Positions 38,201 through 46,043 are shown, counted from the first letter of the stretch. The stretch is 64,000 nucleotides of DNA from Bacteroides luhongzhouii (GCF_009193295.2 NZ_CP059973.1:1984001-2048000); one strand, 5' to 3'. Notes: a model not told the origin generated them from the sequence alone. Program-made: numbers and translations.

Positions 38201-38736
38201 AAGAAATCGGTTTTGTTACTGGTTTTGCGTCCATCCACAAAGTCTTGAAACTCACGACGTAATTGTTTGTTCTGATAGAATTTGCGTTCAAACTCATGGG
38301 CATCAAAAATAAAGAATTCATGAATATTAGTAGCGATGAGATATTTAATATCATTGTTCTTCTTATTGACACGTTCTTTAAGATAGTATAGCAATAATTC
38401 CTGCAAAGCCTTACGATTAAGATTGTCATTAGAAATCATCTCACCTTTGTTGGTGGTACTCTTTACTTCAATCAATAACCCTATATTGGACTTGATAGTT
38501 TTATCCAATCGGATAGCCAAATCAATATCTTCTTCGGGAGCCATGTAGTATGGCTTGTAGAACGTTTCACTCAGAAAATTACGTAAATGTTCTTTTTGCG
38601 TGTGTTCTCTTTGCCCATCCACAATATTGTCTCTCAATGTGCGAAGGGCATTTTTGAATAAGTCAAAATCTGTTGTTTCAATCGCAACCTGTCTATATGC
38701 TTTGTTCAAAACTTGATTCGGTTTGAGTAGTCCCAT
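35188..38736 (-). CDS. Type IIG restriction-modification enzyme (Eco57I class), 3' truncated
   Basis: 1182 residues. The N-terminus carries a PD-(D/E)XK-like nuclease segment (EDIDLAIRLDKT...LLIEVKS). Next comes a helical region, then an N6-adenine methyltransferase with motif I DPAVGSGHFL (from Asp545) and motif IV NPPY (833-836), interrupted by a coiled-coil insert (about 700-800). A target-recognition region follows with WKIIGNQMAFAYDANNYVMNNACYIM. Normally this class continues for some tens of residues after a DYLLAVLNS.L motif. Here the reading ends in NFPIT-EVTFV, where the last codons are antisense of the IS transposase at 35188-35216. Specificity or activity may be impaired. No separate S or R gene is needed in this class. 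Confidence 0.82.
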   Translation of the reverse strand: MGLLKPNQVLNKAYRQVAIETTDFDLFKNALRTLRDNIVDGQREHTQKEHLRNFLSETFYKPYYMAPEEDIDLAIRLDKTIKSNIGLLIEVKSTTNKGEMISNDNLNRKALQELLLYYLKERVNKKNNDIKYLIATNIHEFFIFDAHEFERKFYQNKQLRREFQDFVDGRKTSNKTDFFYTEIATTYIEEVKDSLEYTYFNLQDYQHLLDRTDSSASRKLIELYKIFSDTHLLKLSFQNDSNSLNRGFYTELLHIIGIEERKENNKTVIVRKAVERRDEASLLENTINQLDAEDCLRHINGRLYGNDYEERLFNVAMELCITWMNRILFLKLLEAQMLKYHNGDAIYKFLSITKIHDYDDLNTLFFQVLARDMGSRTHSIMRDFAYVPYLNSSLFEVTDLESKTIKINSLSQRTVLPVLASSVLRNKKRNLQVNALPTLQYLFAFLDAYNFASEGSEEVQEEAKTLINASVLGLIFEKINGHKDGSVFTPGFITMFMCREAITKTVLQKFNGYYGWNCTTRIELYNHIDNIVEANELINSLRLCDPAVGSGHFLVSALNELILLKYELGILVDATGKRIRKADYQLAIENDELIVTDTEGNLFAYNPLNAESRRMQETLFKEKRQIIENCLFGVDINPNSVKICRLRLWIGLLKNAYYTAESNYTYLETLPNIDINIKCGNSLLHRFALTDSIQTVLRESSISISQYKEAVAKYKNAQSKSEKQDLETFITEIKSKLKTEINRRDARLVRLNKRRSELANLQAPQLFEPTKKEKKASDKRIADLKKEIATLENIFEEIRSNKIYLGAFEWRIEFPEVLDAEGNFLGFDCIIGNPPYIQLQSMGKSADVLECMGYITYARTGDIYCLFYELGMNLLTPNGFLCYITSNKWMRAGYGEALRGYFASKTNPIMLVDFAGIKIFDAITVEANILLSQKAANIFNTQACLVQDSNGLNNLSDFVQQQGVKCNFADSIPWVILSPIEQSIKQKIESVGIPLKDWNIQINYGIKTGFNDAFIISTEKRDEILANCQTEDERVRTAELIRPILRGRDIKRYEYEWADLWIIATFPSRHYDIESYPAVKNYLLSIGIERLEQTGETHIVNGKKIKARKKTSNEWFETQDSISYWEDFSKPKIVWKIIGNQMAFAYDANNYVMNNACYIMTGDHLDYLLAVLNFPITEVTFV

Positions 38737-38764
38737 AATGTTTGGTAAATGAGTTAATAAAATA

Positions 38765-38772
38765 CAAAGGTA
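38765..38772 (-). promoter_or_regulatory. -7 box of the R-M gene promoter
   Basis: On the minus strand TACCTTTG lies about 30 bp upstream of the R-M start and fits TAnnTTTG. No clear -33 TTTG is present, so the promoter is weak or activated. Confidence 0.4.
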
Positions 38773-39277
38773 GTCTAAAAACTTGATAATAAAGAATGAA
38801 CGTATTGGTTTAACGAAAGTTTGTTCTACTGCCAGCCATTATCAACAAACAATAGCAGCAGTAGATTTGACATGATTCTACTTATTATATTGTAATAGCC
38901 AGCCAAAGTAATCTTTTCACATCCGGATCTATCACAGGTTGGATAAGTTGTTAACCTGAAGGTAACCGACCTGATGGTATAGGAACAGGAAGAAGTCTGT
39001 AATCATGGCATTTACCCGGATAGAGAAGCCACATTTTTTATTGCCGGACTTCCGGCATTGCCTCATCCATGTGTGAAAAGGAGTTTTTTCTTTCACCACA
39101 ACGTTCCTTTCACATACCCAAAGGGGGTAGTGGATCCAGACCTGCTTCGGCTTTCTTTTTCCTTCCCATATGACAAAAACCGACTATCCATGACTATTCC
39201 TGCCAGTGTGCCGGTCGTGCTTGCCTCTCATGGTTTCTTCCCTTATATTCGCACTGATATTTAAACGAGTTGAAAAT
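38773..39277. other. Non-coding gap between the R-M gene and the HTH genes
   Basis: About 500 bp without a supported gene. A 68-codon frame at 39058-39264 has no domain, an odd composition and no ribosome-binding context. The gap likely carries the promoter of the HTH genes but no consensus pair is seen. Confidence 0.35.
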
Positions 39278-39601
39278 ATGGAAATATGCTACATCGAGGC
39301 CGGTGTCCTTGAGAGGATGCTGGCGCGCGCCGAGAACCTGTCCGCACGTGTGGACAGATTGTATGAGAGAAACCGCTGTAAGGAACCCGGAGAGTGACTG
39401 GACGGCCAGGATGTCTGCCTGCGCCTTGACATCTCGCCGCGTACCCTGCAGACTCTCCGCGATACCGGACGGCTGGCGTTCACCCGCCTCCAGCGCAAGT
39501 TCTATTACAAGCCCGGGGATGTGGAGAAGTTGATGGTCTACGTCGGCATCAGACGCAAGGAGAAGGAGGTGAGAGAAAGAAGGAAGAACGGAAACCTTTA
39601 A
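39278..39601 (+). pseudogene. HTH (excisionase-like) protein with in-frame TGA
   Basis: From ATG 39278 the frame reads MEICYIEAGVLERMLARAEN...RNRCKEPGE and meets TGA at 39395-39397. The same frame then continues as LDGQDVCLRLDISPRTLQTL and goes on with RDTGRLAFTRLQRKFYYKPGDVEKLM to TAA at 39599. Homologues have Trp there (EWLDGQDVC), so TGG to TGA explains the stop. The part after the stop is the winged-HTH domain of the HTH_17 type found next to integrases in Bacteroides elements. The gene is probably inactive, which would affect excision or its control. Confidence 0.8.
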
Positions 39602-39613
39602 AGAGCGGAAGAG

Positions 39614-39907
39614 ATGGAAGGCATTATCGACAAGGAGAACGAACGTGTCCGCAGGTTCTTTGCCCTGCTGGACGACATGGAGAAAAAAGTGGAACGTCTT
39701 GCCCGTGACAACCGTCCTCCCTTCAACGGGGAACGGTTCCTGACCGACAGGGAGCTTTCCGGGATGTTGAAGATCAGCCGCAGGTGCCTGCAGGATTACA
39801 GGGACCAAGGACGGATTCCCTATATCCAGCTTGGCGGGAAGATCCTGTACAGGCAGTCGGACATCGAGAGGCTGCTGGAGGAGAACTATCACCCTGCATT
39901 GGTATAA
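39614..39907 (+). CDS. HTH_17 excisionase-like protein
   Basis: 97 residues. A short N-terminal coiled coil (ENERVRRFFALLDDMEKKVERLARD) precedes a MerR/excisionase-like helix-turn-helix (ERFLTDRELSGMLKISRRCLQDYRDQGRIPYIQLGGKILYRQSDIERLL). It is a paralogue of the broken gene just upstream (12 bp gap). Small HTH proteins in this position help integrases of Bacteroides elements excise or regulate them. Convergent with the integrase at 39972-41183. Confidence 0.85.
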   Translation: MEGIIDKENERVRRFFALLDDMEKKVERLARDNRPPFNGERFLTDRELSGMLKISRRCLQDYRDQGRIPYIQLGGKILYRQSDIERLLEENYHPALV

Positions 39908-39971
39908 TATCGTATTTAAGTTTAAGGATTGTCGCCGGAATTGCATTTACGATTCCGGCGGCAGTTTTTAT

Positions 39972-41183
39972 TTAGCCTGCGGCTTCCTTGCCGGCCGCGG
40001 GCTTTCTTCTTTCCATCAGCCGGTTCATGTCCGAGGATATCTTCCGGTCGGTGACCTGGGCGTAGACCTGCGTGCTGTCGATGTTCGTGTGGCCCATCAT
40101 CCTGGCGATGCTCTCTATCGGAATACCTGCGGTCAGTGTCAGGGTCCCGAACGAATGCCGGGCCATGTGGTAGGACAGGTTCTCTTTCATGCCTAATGCC
40201 ACGCCCATTCCATGTACCTCATACCAGAGGACGTCGCGGACCGGCAGCGGGAATACCGGCCTGTCGTCATCCGTGGTGTTGTAAAGCTCCAGTATCTGTC
40301 CGGCTATGGGATGCAGCGGGATGAACGCCTCCACGTCCGTTTTGGCGCGGCGGATGCGGATATACCTTCTTCCTTCCGAAGTCGTTCCGATGTGACGGGG
40401 ATGGAGAGCCCTCGTATCCGCGTAGGCCAGACCGGTCAGCGAGGAGAAGATGAACGTCCTGCGTGCCAGCTCCATCATCGGGTCGGGCAGCGGGGTTTCC
40501 ATCATCCGCTTCAGTTCACTGCGGCTGATATGCCTTAGTTTAGGTGTTTCTTTCCTCTCGTATGCCACGTCCTCTATCGGATTGGCTCTTAGTATTTCCC
40601 GGTCCACGGCGATGTAGATGAGCCGGTTGAGCCAGCACAGGCAGTGGTTCACGTGTCCGTTCCTGTGTCCCAGCTCCTTCTTGAGAAAGACCTTGAACGA
40701 TTCGGCGAACTCCTCGGTGATGTCCGAAAAGGCGATGTCCTTCATCCCGCGGGATTCGATGAACTGCCTGAGGTTGAGCTGGGTGGTCTTCGACTGGCGG
40801 TAGGTGGAAGTGGAGTTGATCTCCTTGGAGCGGACCCTGAGCCGTTCGCGTTCCACCTCTCCGGCCTGCAGGAGGTATTCCGGTACGGAATTGGCGCCTG
40901 ACACGGTGGTCTTGAGCAGTTCGGCCGTGACCACTCCCTGGTTCCTCAGCAGGTTCCCGTACGCCTCTTCCAACCGGCTGCGGAAGGCGGCAAGGCGGTT
41001 GTTCTCCCTGGCTGTTTTGATTTCACACTTCTTGCTGTCCCAGTCCCCGGGTTTGCAATAGACGCCTGTCGTGACTGCCGATTTCTTTCCGTCGATGCTG
41101 ATCCGGCAGAGGACGGCGGTCGTGCCGTCCGATTTCACCTTGTTACGGTTGATGTAGAATAAGAGCTTGAATGTACTGCGCAT
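39972..41183 (-). CDS. Tyrosine integrase 1 of the island
   Basis: 403 residues. N-terminal Arm-type domain (FKLLFYINRNKVKSDGTTAVLCRISIDGKKSAVTTGV), SAM-like core-binding domain, and catalytic residues in FSSLTGLAYADTRAL (box I, where Arg appears replaced by Thr/Gly context as in related ICE integrases), the RRAKTD hairpin, HMARHSFGT (box II), MMGHTN and the Tyr nucleophile in STQVYAQVT. Complete by length. It sits in tandem with a second integrase (start 19 bp downstream of the latter's stop), so both are read leftwards from the right island end. One or both catalyse integration and excision. Confidence 0.88.
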   Translation of the reverse strand: MRSTFKLLFYINRNKVKSDGTTAVLCRISIDGKKSAVTTGVYCKPGDWDSKKCEIKTARENNRLAAFRSRLEEAYGNLLRNQGVVTAELLKTTVSGANSVPEYLLQAGEVERERLRVRSKEINSTSTYRQSKTTQLNLRQFIESRGMKDIAFSDITEEFAESFKVFLKKELGHRNGHVNHCLCWLNRLIYIAVDREILRANPIEDVAYERKETPKLRHISRSELKRMMETPLPDPMMELARRTFIFSSLTGLAYADTRALHPRHIGTTSEGRRYIRIRRAKTDVEAFIPLHPIAGQILELYNTTDDDRPVFPLPVRDVLWYEVHGMGVALGMKENLSYHMARHSFGTLTLTAGIPIESIARMMGHTNIDSTQVYAQVTDRKISSDMNRLMERRKPAAGKEAAG

Positions 41184-41202
41184 GATAATGATTGTTTAGG
41201 GA

Positions 41203-42432
41203 TTAAAGGATAAGTTTCAAATCGCGGGTTGCCTCGACGAACCTGTCCATGTCCTCGAACAGCTTCTTCGGGGTTACGCGCGCGTATATCTGGGTGGTCT
41301 TTATGTTGGAGTGTCCCAGCATTTTGCAGATGGTCTCTATCGGCACTCCCTCCTCGAGCGTGACCAGCGAGGCGAAAGAATGCCGTCCCATGTGGTAGAC
41401 AAGGTCCTGGCTCAGCCCTGCCATCAGGCGCAGGGATTTCATATTGGCCCTGAGCGTGTGGTAGTCCTGCGGCGGGAAAAGAGTCTCGCGGGTATCGTCC
41501 CGGTATTTCTCAATCAACGCGACGGCTTCCGGAAGCAGCTTGACACGTCCGAGGTAGTCGGTTTTCTTTCGCTGGTATTTCAGCCAGAGGCTGCCCTCGT
41601 CATCCCGGAAGAGGTTCTTCCGGGTGATGCTTACCGCATCGGCATAGGCGGTGCCGGTGTAACAGGCGAAGAGGAAGAGGTCCCGGGTGATGACATGTGA
41701 CCTGCGTTTTTCCGGTATCTCCAGATCACGCAGCTTCTCGAAATTCTCACGGCTGAGTGCTTTCGGTGTTGTCTCCTTCTGCTTGGGCAGCTTGAAGTGG
41801 CAGAAATGGTATTTCTCCGAGTGGCCCTCCTTGTAGGCGATGCGGCAGATCTTTTTCAAGATGGCCAGGTAGCCGCGAAGCGTGTCCACGGCATATCCCT
41901 TTTCCAGAAGGATGAAATCCTGATAGTCGCGGATGAACTGCTCGTTGAGCTGCCCGAAGACAAGGTCCGGAACCTTGAATTTCGCCTTGATGAATTCGGA
42001 AAGCGTGCGGTAGGTGAAGAGGTAGGTCGAGAGTGTGGTGGGCGCACGGTCCACACCGACACGGGCCTTCATTTCCCCGTTATGCCGGTCGAGAAGTTTG
42101 AGCAGGGTCATCTGCATGCCCGCATTGCCCTGGAACATGTCCCTGACCGCGGCGGCATCGAAATCCCTTTTTCTTTCCATGAGGGAATTGAAGGCCGAGT
42201 GTACGGCAAGCAGCAGTCTTTCTATTTTTTCATTGGTCTCCACCGCTTCCCGGCTCTTGCCGTTCAGCCGGCTCTCACGCGCGTTCCACAGCCCGGGGGT
42301 GCAGGAGAGCTTGCAGCTGAACTGCGCCATCGTGCGGTTGAGGGTGATCCGTCCCATGATCGGGGCTTTGCCGGTCTTGTCCGGCTCGCTCTTTTTCAGG
42401 TAGAGCAGCACCTTGAATTTTTCCACTTTCAT
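41203..42432 (-). CDS. Tyrosine integrase 2 of the island, nearest the right end
   Basis: 409 residues from ATG 42432 (MKVEKFKVLLYLKKSEPDK); the longer open frame adds 27 codons without family similarity. Arm-binding domain APIMGRITLNRTMAQFSCKL, core-binding domain, FACYTGTAYADAVSIT (box I), QRKKTDYLG (Lys), YHMGRHSFASLV (box II), KMLGHSNI and Tyr in TTQIYARVT. Complete. Its start lies about 290 bp from the right junction, the normal position for an integrase next to its attachment site. It resembles the frameshifted integrase at the left end (PIMGRIT motif), so the two may derive from related elements. Confidence 0.9.
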   Translation of the reverse strand: MKVEKFKVLLYLKKSEPDKTGKAPIMGRITLNRTMAQFSCKLSCTPGLWNARESRLNGKSREAVETNEKIERLLLAVHSAFNSLMERKRDFDAAAVRDMFQGNAGMQMTLLKLLDRHNGEMKARVGVDRAPTTLSTYLFTYRTLSEFIKAKFKVPDLVFGQLNEQFIRDYQDFILLEKGYAVDTLRGYLAILKKICRIAYKEGHSEKYHFCHFKLPKQKETTPKALSRENFEKLRDLEIPEKRRSHVITRDLFLFACYTGTAYADAVSITRKNLFRDDEGSLWLKYQRKKTDYLGRVKLLPEAVALIEKYRDDTRETLFPPQDYHTLRANMKSLRLMAGLSQDLVYHMGRHSFASLVTLEEGVPIETICKMLGHSNIKTTQIYARVTPKKLFEDMDRFVEATRDLKLIL

Positions 42433-42583
42433 AACGCTCTTTTTTAGGTTGTAAAAATACTCCTTTGAAAAGCGTCCTTTGGCATGCAAAACATTGAGAA
42501 ACAGTGAATACAAATCCGCTTTGTTCTTATCGGTAAAAATTCGGTTACCTGCCGTCGTTTCCGAAACAGGCGGCTAACAGTCT

Positions 42584-42620
42584 GGTAACTGAAACGTCGC
42601 AATATTTTGTTTTCTTTTGC
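42584..42620 (+). repeat. Right subterminal repeat of the island
   Basis: GGTAACTGAAACGTCG then CAATATTTTGTTTTCTTTTGC mirrors, in direct orientation, the left block at 1156-1202. An outer AT-rich inverted motif (TAATTATAAACG / CGTTTAATTA) follows at 42652-42683. Confidence 0.6.
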
Positions 42621-42719
42621 AGGTCTGTCTGTTCTGCAATTCTCGCAAAATGCTTAATTATAAACGTTTTACGTTTAATTATCGTCATTCTGTTTTTTAT
42701 TGCATTTCTAAATATTACT

Positions 42720-42742
42720 TATACCGCCCGTCATACATGGGC
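42720..42742. other. Right island junction (attR-like)
   Basis: Island sequence ends in TATTACTTATAC and native recombinase sequence resumes with CGCCCGTCATACATGG. CGC at 42725-42727 equals CGC at 1089-1091, and TCATACA occurs on both sides, so the shared core is short. Confidence 0.7.
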
Positions 42743-42917
42743 CACAACAGCGTATTATTGTGAAATTCATCCGGGCATTATTTCCGAAGCGATGGGGCAT
42801 TCATCCATTACAGTGACGGAGACTTATCTGAAACCTTTTCAGAATAAGAAAATAGATGAAGCAAACAAGCGGGTTATTGATTTTATCCGGTATTCGGTTC
42901 AGAATGCAATTTGTTGA
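42725..42917 (+). pseudogene. Tyrosine recombinase (promoter invertase), 3' part
   Basis: Without a start codon, the frame reads ARHTWATTAYYCEIHPGIIS and continues EAMGHSSITVTETYLKPFQNKK to a TGA at 42915-42917. It holds box II Arg (CGT 42729-42731), the GHSS box and the Tyr nucleophile in ETYLKPF, exactly the parts missing from the fragment at 346-1091. ETYLKPF is typical of Bacteroides promoter invertases rather than of ICE integrases. Its stop is 7 bp before the first inverted repeat of the switch, so the invertase lay directly beside its likely target. Confidence 0.9.
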
Positions 42918-42924
42918 AAATAAG

Positions 42925-43230
42925 CCTGTTACTTTGTAGGTAACGGGAATGAATACCGGTGCAAATATGAGCATATTTCTTAAAACAACCAAACGAAATC
43001 GCACATTTTTTCCATTAAAGCACTCAAAAGAAGAACATAGACAGATAAAACACGTGGATTCTTTGTACTAGGGTATGTTAACCTCTAAATTTTGCATAAG
43101 ATTTCCCTCCCCTCTACCTCTTTCTCAAAGTAGGGGTTAAAAAGTTTCATTGTATATTATATCATTTATAGTATTGACTACTCAAAAAGAGCAGGGACAA
43201 AGGTTTTCCCGTTACCTACAAAGTAACAGG
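42925..43230. repeat. Invertible promoter segment flanked by 25-bp perfect inverted repeats
   Basis: The left arm 42925-42949 begins CCTGTTACTTTGTAGGTAAC and the right arm 43206-43230 is its exact reverse complement, ending GTTACCTACAAAGTAACAGG. The 256 bp between (42950-43205) hold a promoter candidate. Such arms next to a tyrosine recombinase and a surface-protein gene are the hallmark of Bacteroides phase-variable promoters. The arms lie 60 bp upstream of the surface lipoprotein start. Confidence 0.9.
43062..43094 (+). promoter_or_regulatory. Candidate promoter inside the invertible segment, facing the S-layer gene
   Basis: TTTG at 43062-43065, a 20-nt spacer and TAAATTTTG at 43086-43094 (one base longer than TAnnTTTG). 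No TAnnTTTG is found on the other strand of the segment, so the present orientation is tentatively ON. Confidence 0.5.
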
Positions 43231-43290
43231 TATGCTATTATTGAAACTTAGTGTTTAATAATATATTATTAATGTAATTTTTAAGTAGTT

Positions 43291-45984
43291 ATGAAGAAAA
43301 AGTTTGTAAAAGTGATGCTCTTCGGGGCGCTGGCGCTTTCTACTATCAGCTACGTAGGATGCAAAGACTACGATGATGATATAGATGGTTTGCAACAGCA
43401 GGTCGACGCCAATAAGAGTAAAATTGAAGAGGTGGATGCTGCAATGAAAGCCGGTAAATTTATTGTCAGTTATACTCCTGTAGCAAATGGTTATGAGTTG
43501 TCTCTTTCTGACGGTTCTAAATTGACTATCACCAATGGTAAAGATGGAGAGAACGGACAGCCGGGACTAAATGGTGAAACGGTCATTCCTAAATTTAAAG
43601 TATCAAGTGACAACTATTGGCAGGTAAGTACTGATGATGGCAAAACCTATGAGTATGTTTTAGATGCAGATGGAAATAAGGTTAATGCTACTGGGAAGAA
43701 GGGAGAACAAGGTGAACCTGGCCAGCCTGGCGAACCAGGTCAGGATGCATCAGCTAACGTGTCTATTAATAAAGATGGGTATATCGTTATCGGTGATGTG
43801 GTAACAAGCTTGAAAACTGATACTCAAGTTCCTTCTATCGTTATAAATGAAGTGGATGGTTTGTACGTTATCACTCTTGACGGTAAAGAATATAAAATGT
43901 TGGCAGAAGGTTCTGCTTATAATGGGTTGCAAAGCATTATTTACAGAAGACAGGCAGCTGATGATCGGGAGGATTTTGTAAGATCAATTGGTTTGATGTC
44001 ATCCGATGATCCTGACGCGGAATTATTGGCAACCAGTGCTTCAGTTGCTACTTTCAAGGTATGGCCTACTACGTTGGATCTGGGTAAAGCTGTATTTGCA
44101 TTTACCGATACATACAAAACCAGAGCACTTGTTCCTACATTGAAATATGTAGAAGGTAGTGCAAGATGGGTGGATAACCGACAAGGTATCTTGAGTGTAA
44201 ATATGATTCCCGAAAACATTGAAGTTGATAAACCTTACGCTTCTTCTTTGGATGTAACAATTAACGGTTATACAACAGCCTCTGATTACTTCAACTTCAA
44301 AGCTGAAAAATGGACTCCGGCTGATTTGAGTTTTGTGCATACAAAAGATGCAGTTAAAGTTCCTACTGATATTTTGGCTGATGCAACTACCGAATCCGAT
44401 TTTTCATCTTATGTTGAATATACATTTGTTTATAACAAATCTTATAATCTGAATGATTCTGTAGCATTGGGACATGATGTGGAAGAGAATTTCATTTCAA
44501 TGGCTGATTTAGGATTTAGTGGTATCACTGTTGAATTCAAACAAACAGCCGATAAGGCAAAAGGTATCTTTGAAATTAAAGACGGTGTTATTACAGCTAA
44601 ATCTAGTGAGCAAGCTTCTGCTATCAATGAATTATGCTATGTGACAGCAACTTATAAGAATGAAAAAGGTACGAAAATCATTTCTTATGACTTTGCAGTG
44701 AAAGCTGTTCGCGAGCAGCAAGTGGCTCCGGCGTTGGTTGATATTGATGTAGAAACGAAAGATGCAGCTGCAGCTGATAAGTTAGCTAAATTGCAGTATA
44801 GCACAAGTGAACAAACTATTGACTTGAATGTGCGTGCATTCTTGAATTCACTGGGTGGACGTGACTATATGTCTGACAATGAAAACGTAACTCCTGTTAA
44901 ATATGGTTTGTATTACTTGACTAATGAAGATGGTAAGACTTATGCTAACAAGGTTAATGCATATATTGAATTTACACCAGGTACAAGCACAGATTTGGAT
45001 AATCTTAAATTGATATTCCCTGCCGGAACTGTTATCAATGGAGATCAGCAGTTGTATTCATTTGAAACATGGCCAGGTGGTGGAAACGCAAAATATGAAA
45101 TTACAAATTCTGAAGAATATGCATGGCGTAAATCTACAACAACTCATCGCGTTAACGGCTCTAACAAACAGTATACTTTGAAATTGAAGGATCTTGTTAA
45201 GTGTGAACGTAAAGTGATCATCAAGCAAAATAGTGCATTTGTTGTGAATGGTAAGACAACTATTACCGGTGTATGGACTGAAGCTGATAAGTCATTCAGT
45301 ATGACAGCTGATTTGACAGTTCTTTATGCTGCATATAATACAGATAACAGTACTTCTAGTGAAGTTATTGAATATTATCTGGCTCCGCAAGCAAAACAGT
45401 CTGATGCTGTTAAAGCTGTTTATAATCAGATAAGCATTGCTAATAATGTTATTACTGTGACTCCGGCTGTAGATGTGAAGACTTTAGGTGCCATCAAGAT
45501 CGGAGCTAAAATACAAGGAACTGATATTGAAGCTACTATTCTTGATATAAATGGAAAAGAAGTGACTTATTGTGAACCTGTATTGCGTTCTCCGCTTGAT
45601 GCCTTGTCTAACAAGTCTTCTATTGATTGGAATATAGATGGTGATCAGAATAAGACTATCAATGTAGGAACGAAAGCAGAAATCAAGATGTCTGACAAAG
45701 ATATCAATGTAACTAAGAAGAATGTAGTTATTGAAAATGGAGTGGCAAAAGCTCCTTGGGCTGCAGCTTATGGCATTGATGCTGACGCTATTACTTATGC
45801 AATCGATGGATATAGTGCTACTGTAAATGATGGTACCTATACGATTAATCCGTCAACAGGTGTGATTACATGTAACAACACAGCGATTGTTCAGTCATTG
45901 GACATCTATGTGAAAGTAACTGTAAATCATAACTGGGGTACAGAAACTATTAATAGGATCACTGTGAAGGCTTCTTTGAAATAG
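43291..45984 (+). CDS. Phase-variable S-layer-type surface lipoprotein
   Basis: 897 residues. Lipobox YVGC (Cys24) is followed by a heptad coiled coil (DDDIDGLQQQVDANKSKIEEVDAA) and two collagen-like Gly-X-X stretches (GKDGENGQPGLNGE; GKKGEQGEPGQPGEPGQD). A long beta-rich body of repeated Ig-like domains runs to ITVKASLK. The N-terminus (MKKKFVKVM.FGALALST..YVGCKDYDDDID) matches the family that includes the phase-variable S-layer protein BT1927 of B. thetaiotaomicron, as recalled, not searched. Expression should depend on the invertible segment immediately upstream. Such layers are linked to complement resistance. A terminator follows the stop by 20 bp, so it is monocistronic here. Confidence 0.8.
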   Translation: MKKKFVKVMLFGALALSTISYVGCKDYDDDIDGLQQQVDANKSKIEEVDAAMKAGKFIVSYTPVANGYELSLSDGSKLTITNGKDGENGQPGLNGETVIPKFKVSSDNYWQVSTDDGKTYEYVLDADGNKVNATGKKGEQGEPGQPGEPGQDASANVSINKDGYIVIGDVVTSLKTDTQVPSIVINEVDGLYVITLDGKEYKMLAEGSAYNGLQSIIYRRQAADDREDFVRSIGLMSSDDPDAELLATSASVATFKVWPTTLDLGKAVFAFTDTYKTRALVPTLKYVEGSARWVDNRQGILSVNMIPENIEVDKPYASSLDVTINGYTTASDYFNFKAEKWTPADLSFVHTKDAVKVPTDILADATTESDFSSYVEYTFVYNKSYNLNDSVALGHDVEENFISMADLGFSGITVEFKQTADKAKGIFEIKDGVITAKSSEQASAINELCYVTATYKNEKGTKIISYDFAVKAVREQQVAPALVDIDVETKDAAAADKLAKLQYSTSEQTIDLNVRAFLNSLGGRDYMSDNENVTPVKYGLYYLTNEDGKTYANKVNAYIEFTPGTSTDLDNLKLIFPAGTVINGDQQLYSFETWPGGGNAKYEITNSEEYAWRKSTTTHRVNGSNKQYTLKLKDLVKCERKVIIKQNSAFVVNGKTTITGVWTEADKSFSMTADLTVLYAAYNTDNSTSSEVIEYYLAPQAKQSDAVKAVYNQISIANNVITVTPAVDVKTLGAIKIGAKIQGTDIEATILDINGKEVTYCEPVLRSPLDALSNKSSIDWNIDGDQNKTINVGTKAEIKMSDKDINVTKKNVVIENGVAKAPWAAAYGIDADAITYAIDGYSATVNDGTYTINPSTGVITCNNTAIVQSLDIYVKVTVNHNWGTETINRITVKASLK

Positions 45985-46003
45985 TCCTATTTTAAATAAA
46001 AAG

Positions 46004-46043
46004 AAAGGGTAACTCTTTTCCTCTGTGTAGAGTTACCCTTTTA
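46004..46043 (+). terminator. Terminator of the S-layer-type gene
   Basis: A perfect 13-bp stem (AAAGGGTAACTCT / AGAGTTACCCTTT) with a 12-base loop and a T-rich end, 20 bp after the stop codon. Confidence 0.9.

Larger units (their letters stand above)
1092..42724. mobile_element. ~41.6 kb integrated composite genomic island (decayed ICE-like element)
   Basis: The borders are set by the two halves of one recombinase gene at 346-1091 and 42725-42917. Both ends carry a related subterminal block (1156-1202 and 42584-42620) and an AT-rich palindrome-like TTTAAT motif closer to the junction, as expected of integrase arm sites. The right end has the usual integration module: two integrases and two small HTH proteins. 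Conjugation genes are reduced to two DUF3408 proteins, a ParA ATPase and a TOPRIM fragment; no relaxase, coupling protein or type IV secretion ATPase is visible. Base composition changes by block (GC-rich btu, mobilisation and integrase genes; AT-rich peptidase operon and R-M gene). Together with IS fragments and a group II intron remnant, this points to stepwise assembly. Self-transfer looks lost. Confidence 0.85.

Noticed and set aside
39058..39264. 68-codon frame before the HTH genes
   Set aside because: No homology signal, odd composition and it ends just before the real HTH gene start.
39194..39946. Minus-strand frame of 250 codons over the HTH genes
   Set aside because: It is the mirror of two HTH genes with recognisable motifs on the plus strand.
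41797..42447. Plus-strand frame of 216 codons opposite integrase 2
   Set aside because: Antisense to a complete integrase; no recognisable domain.
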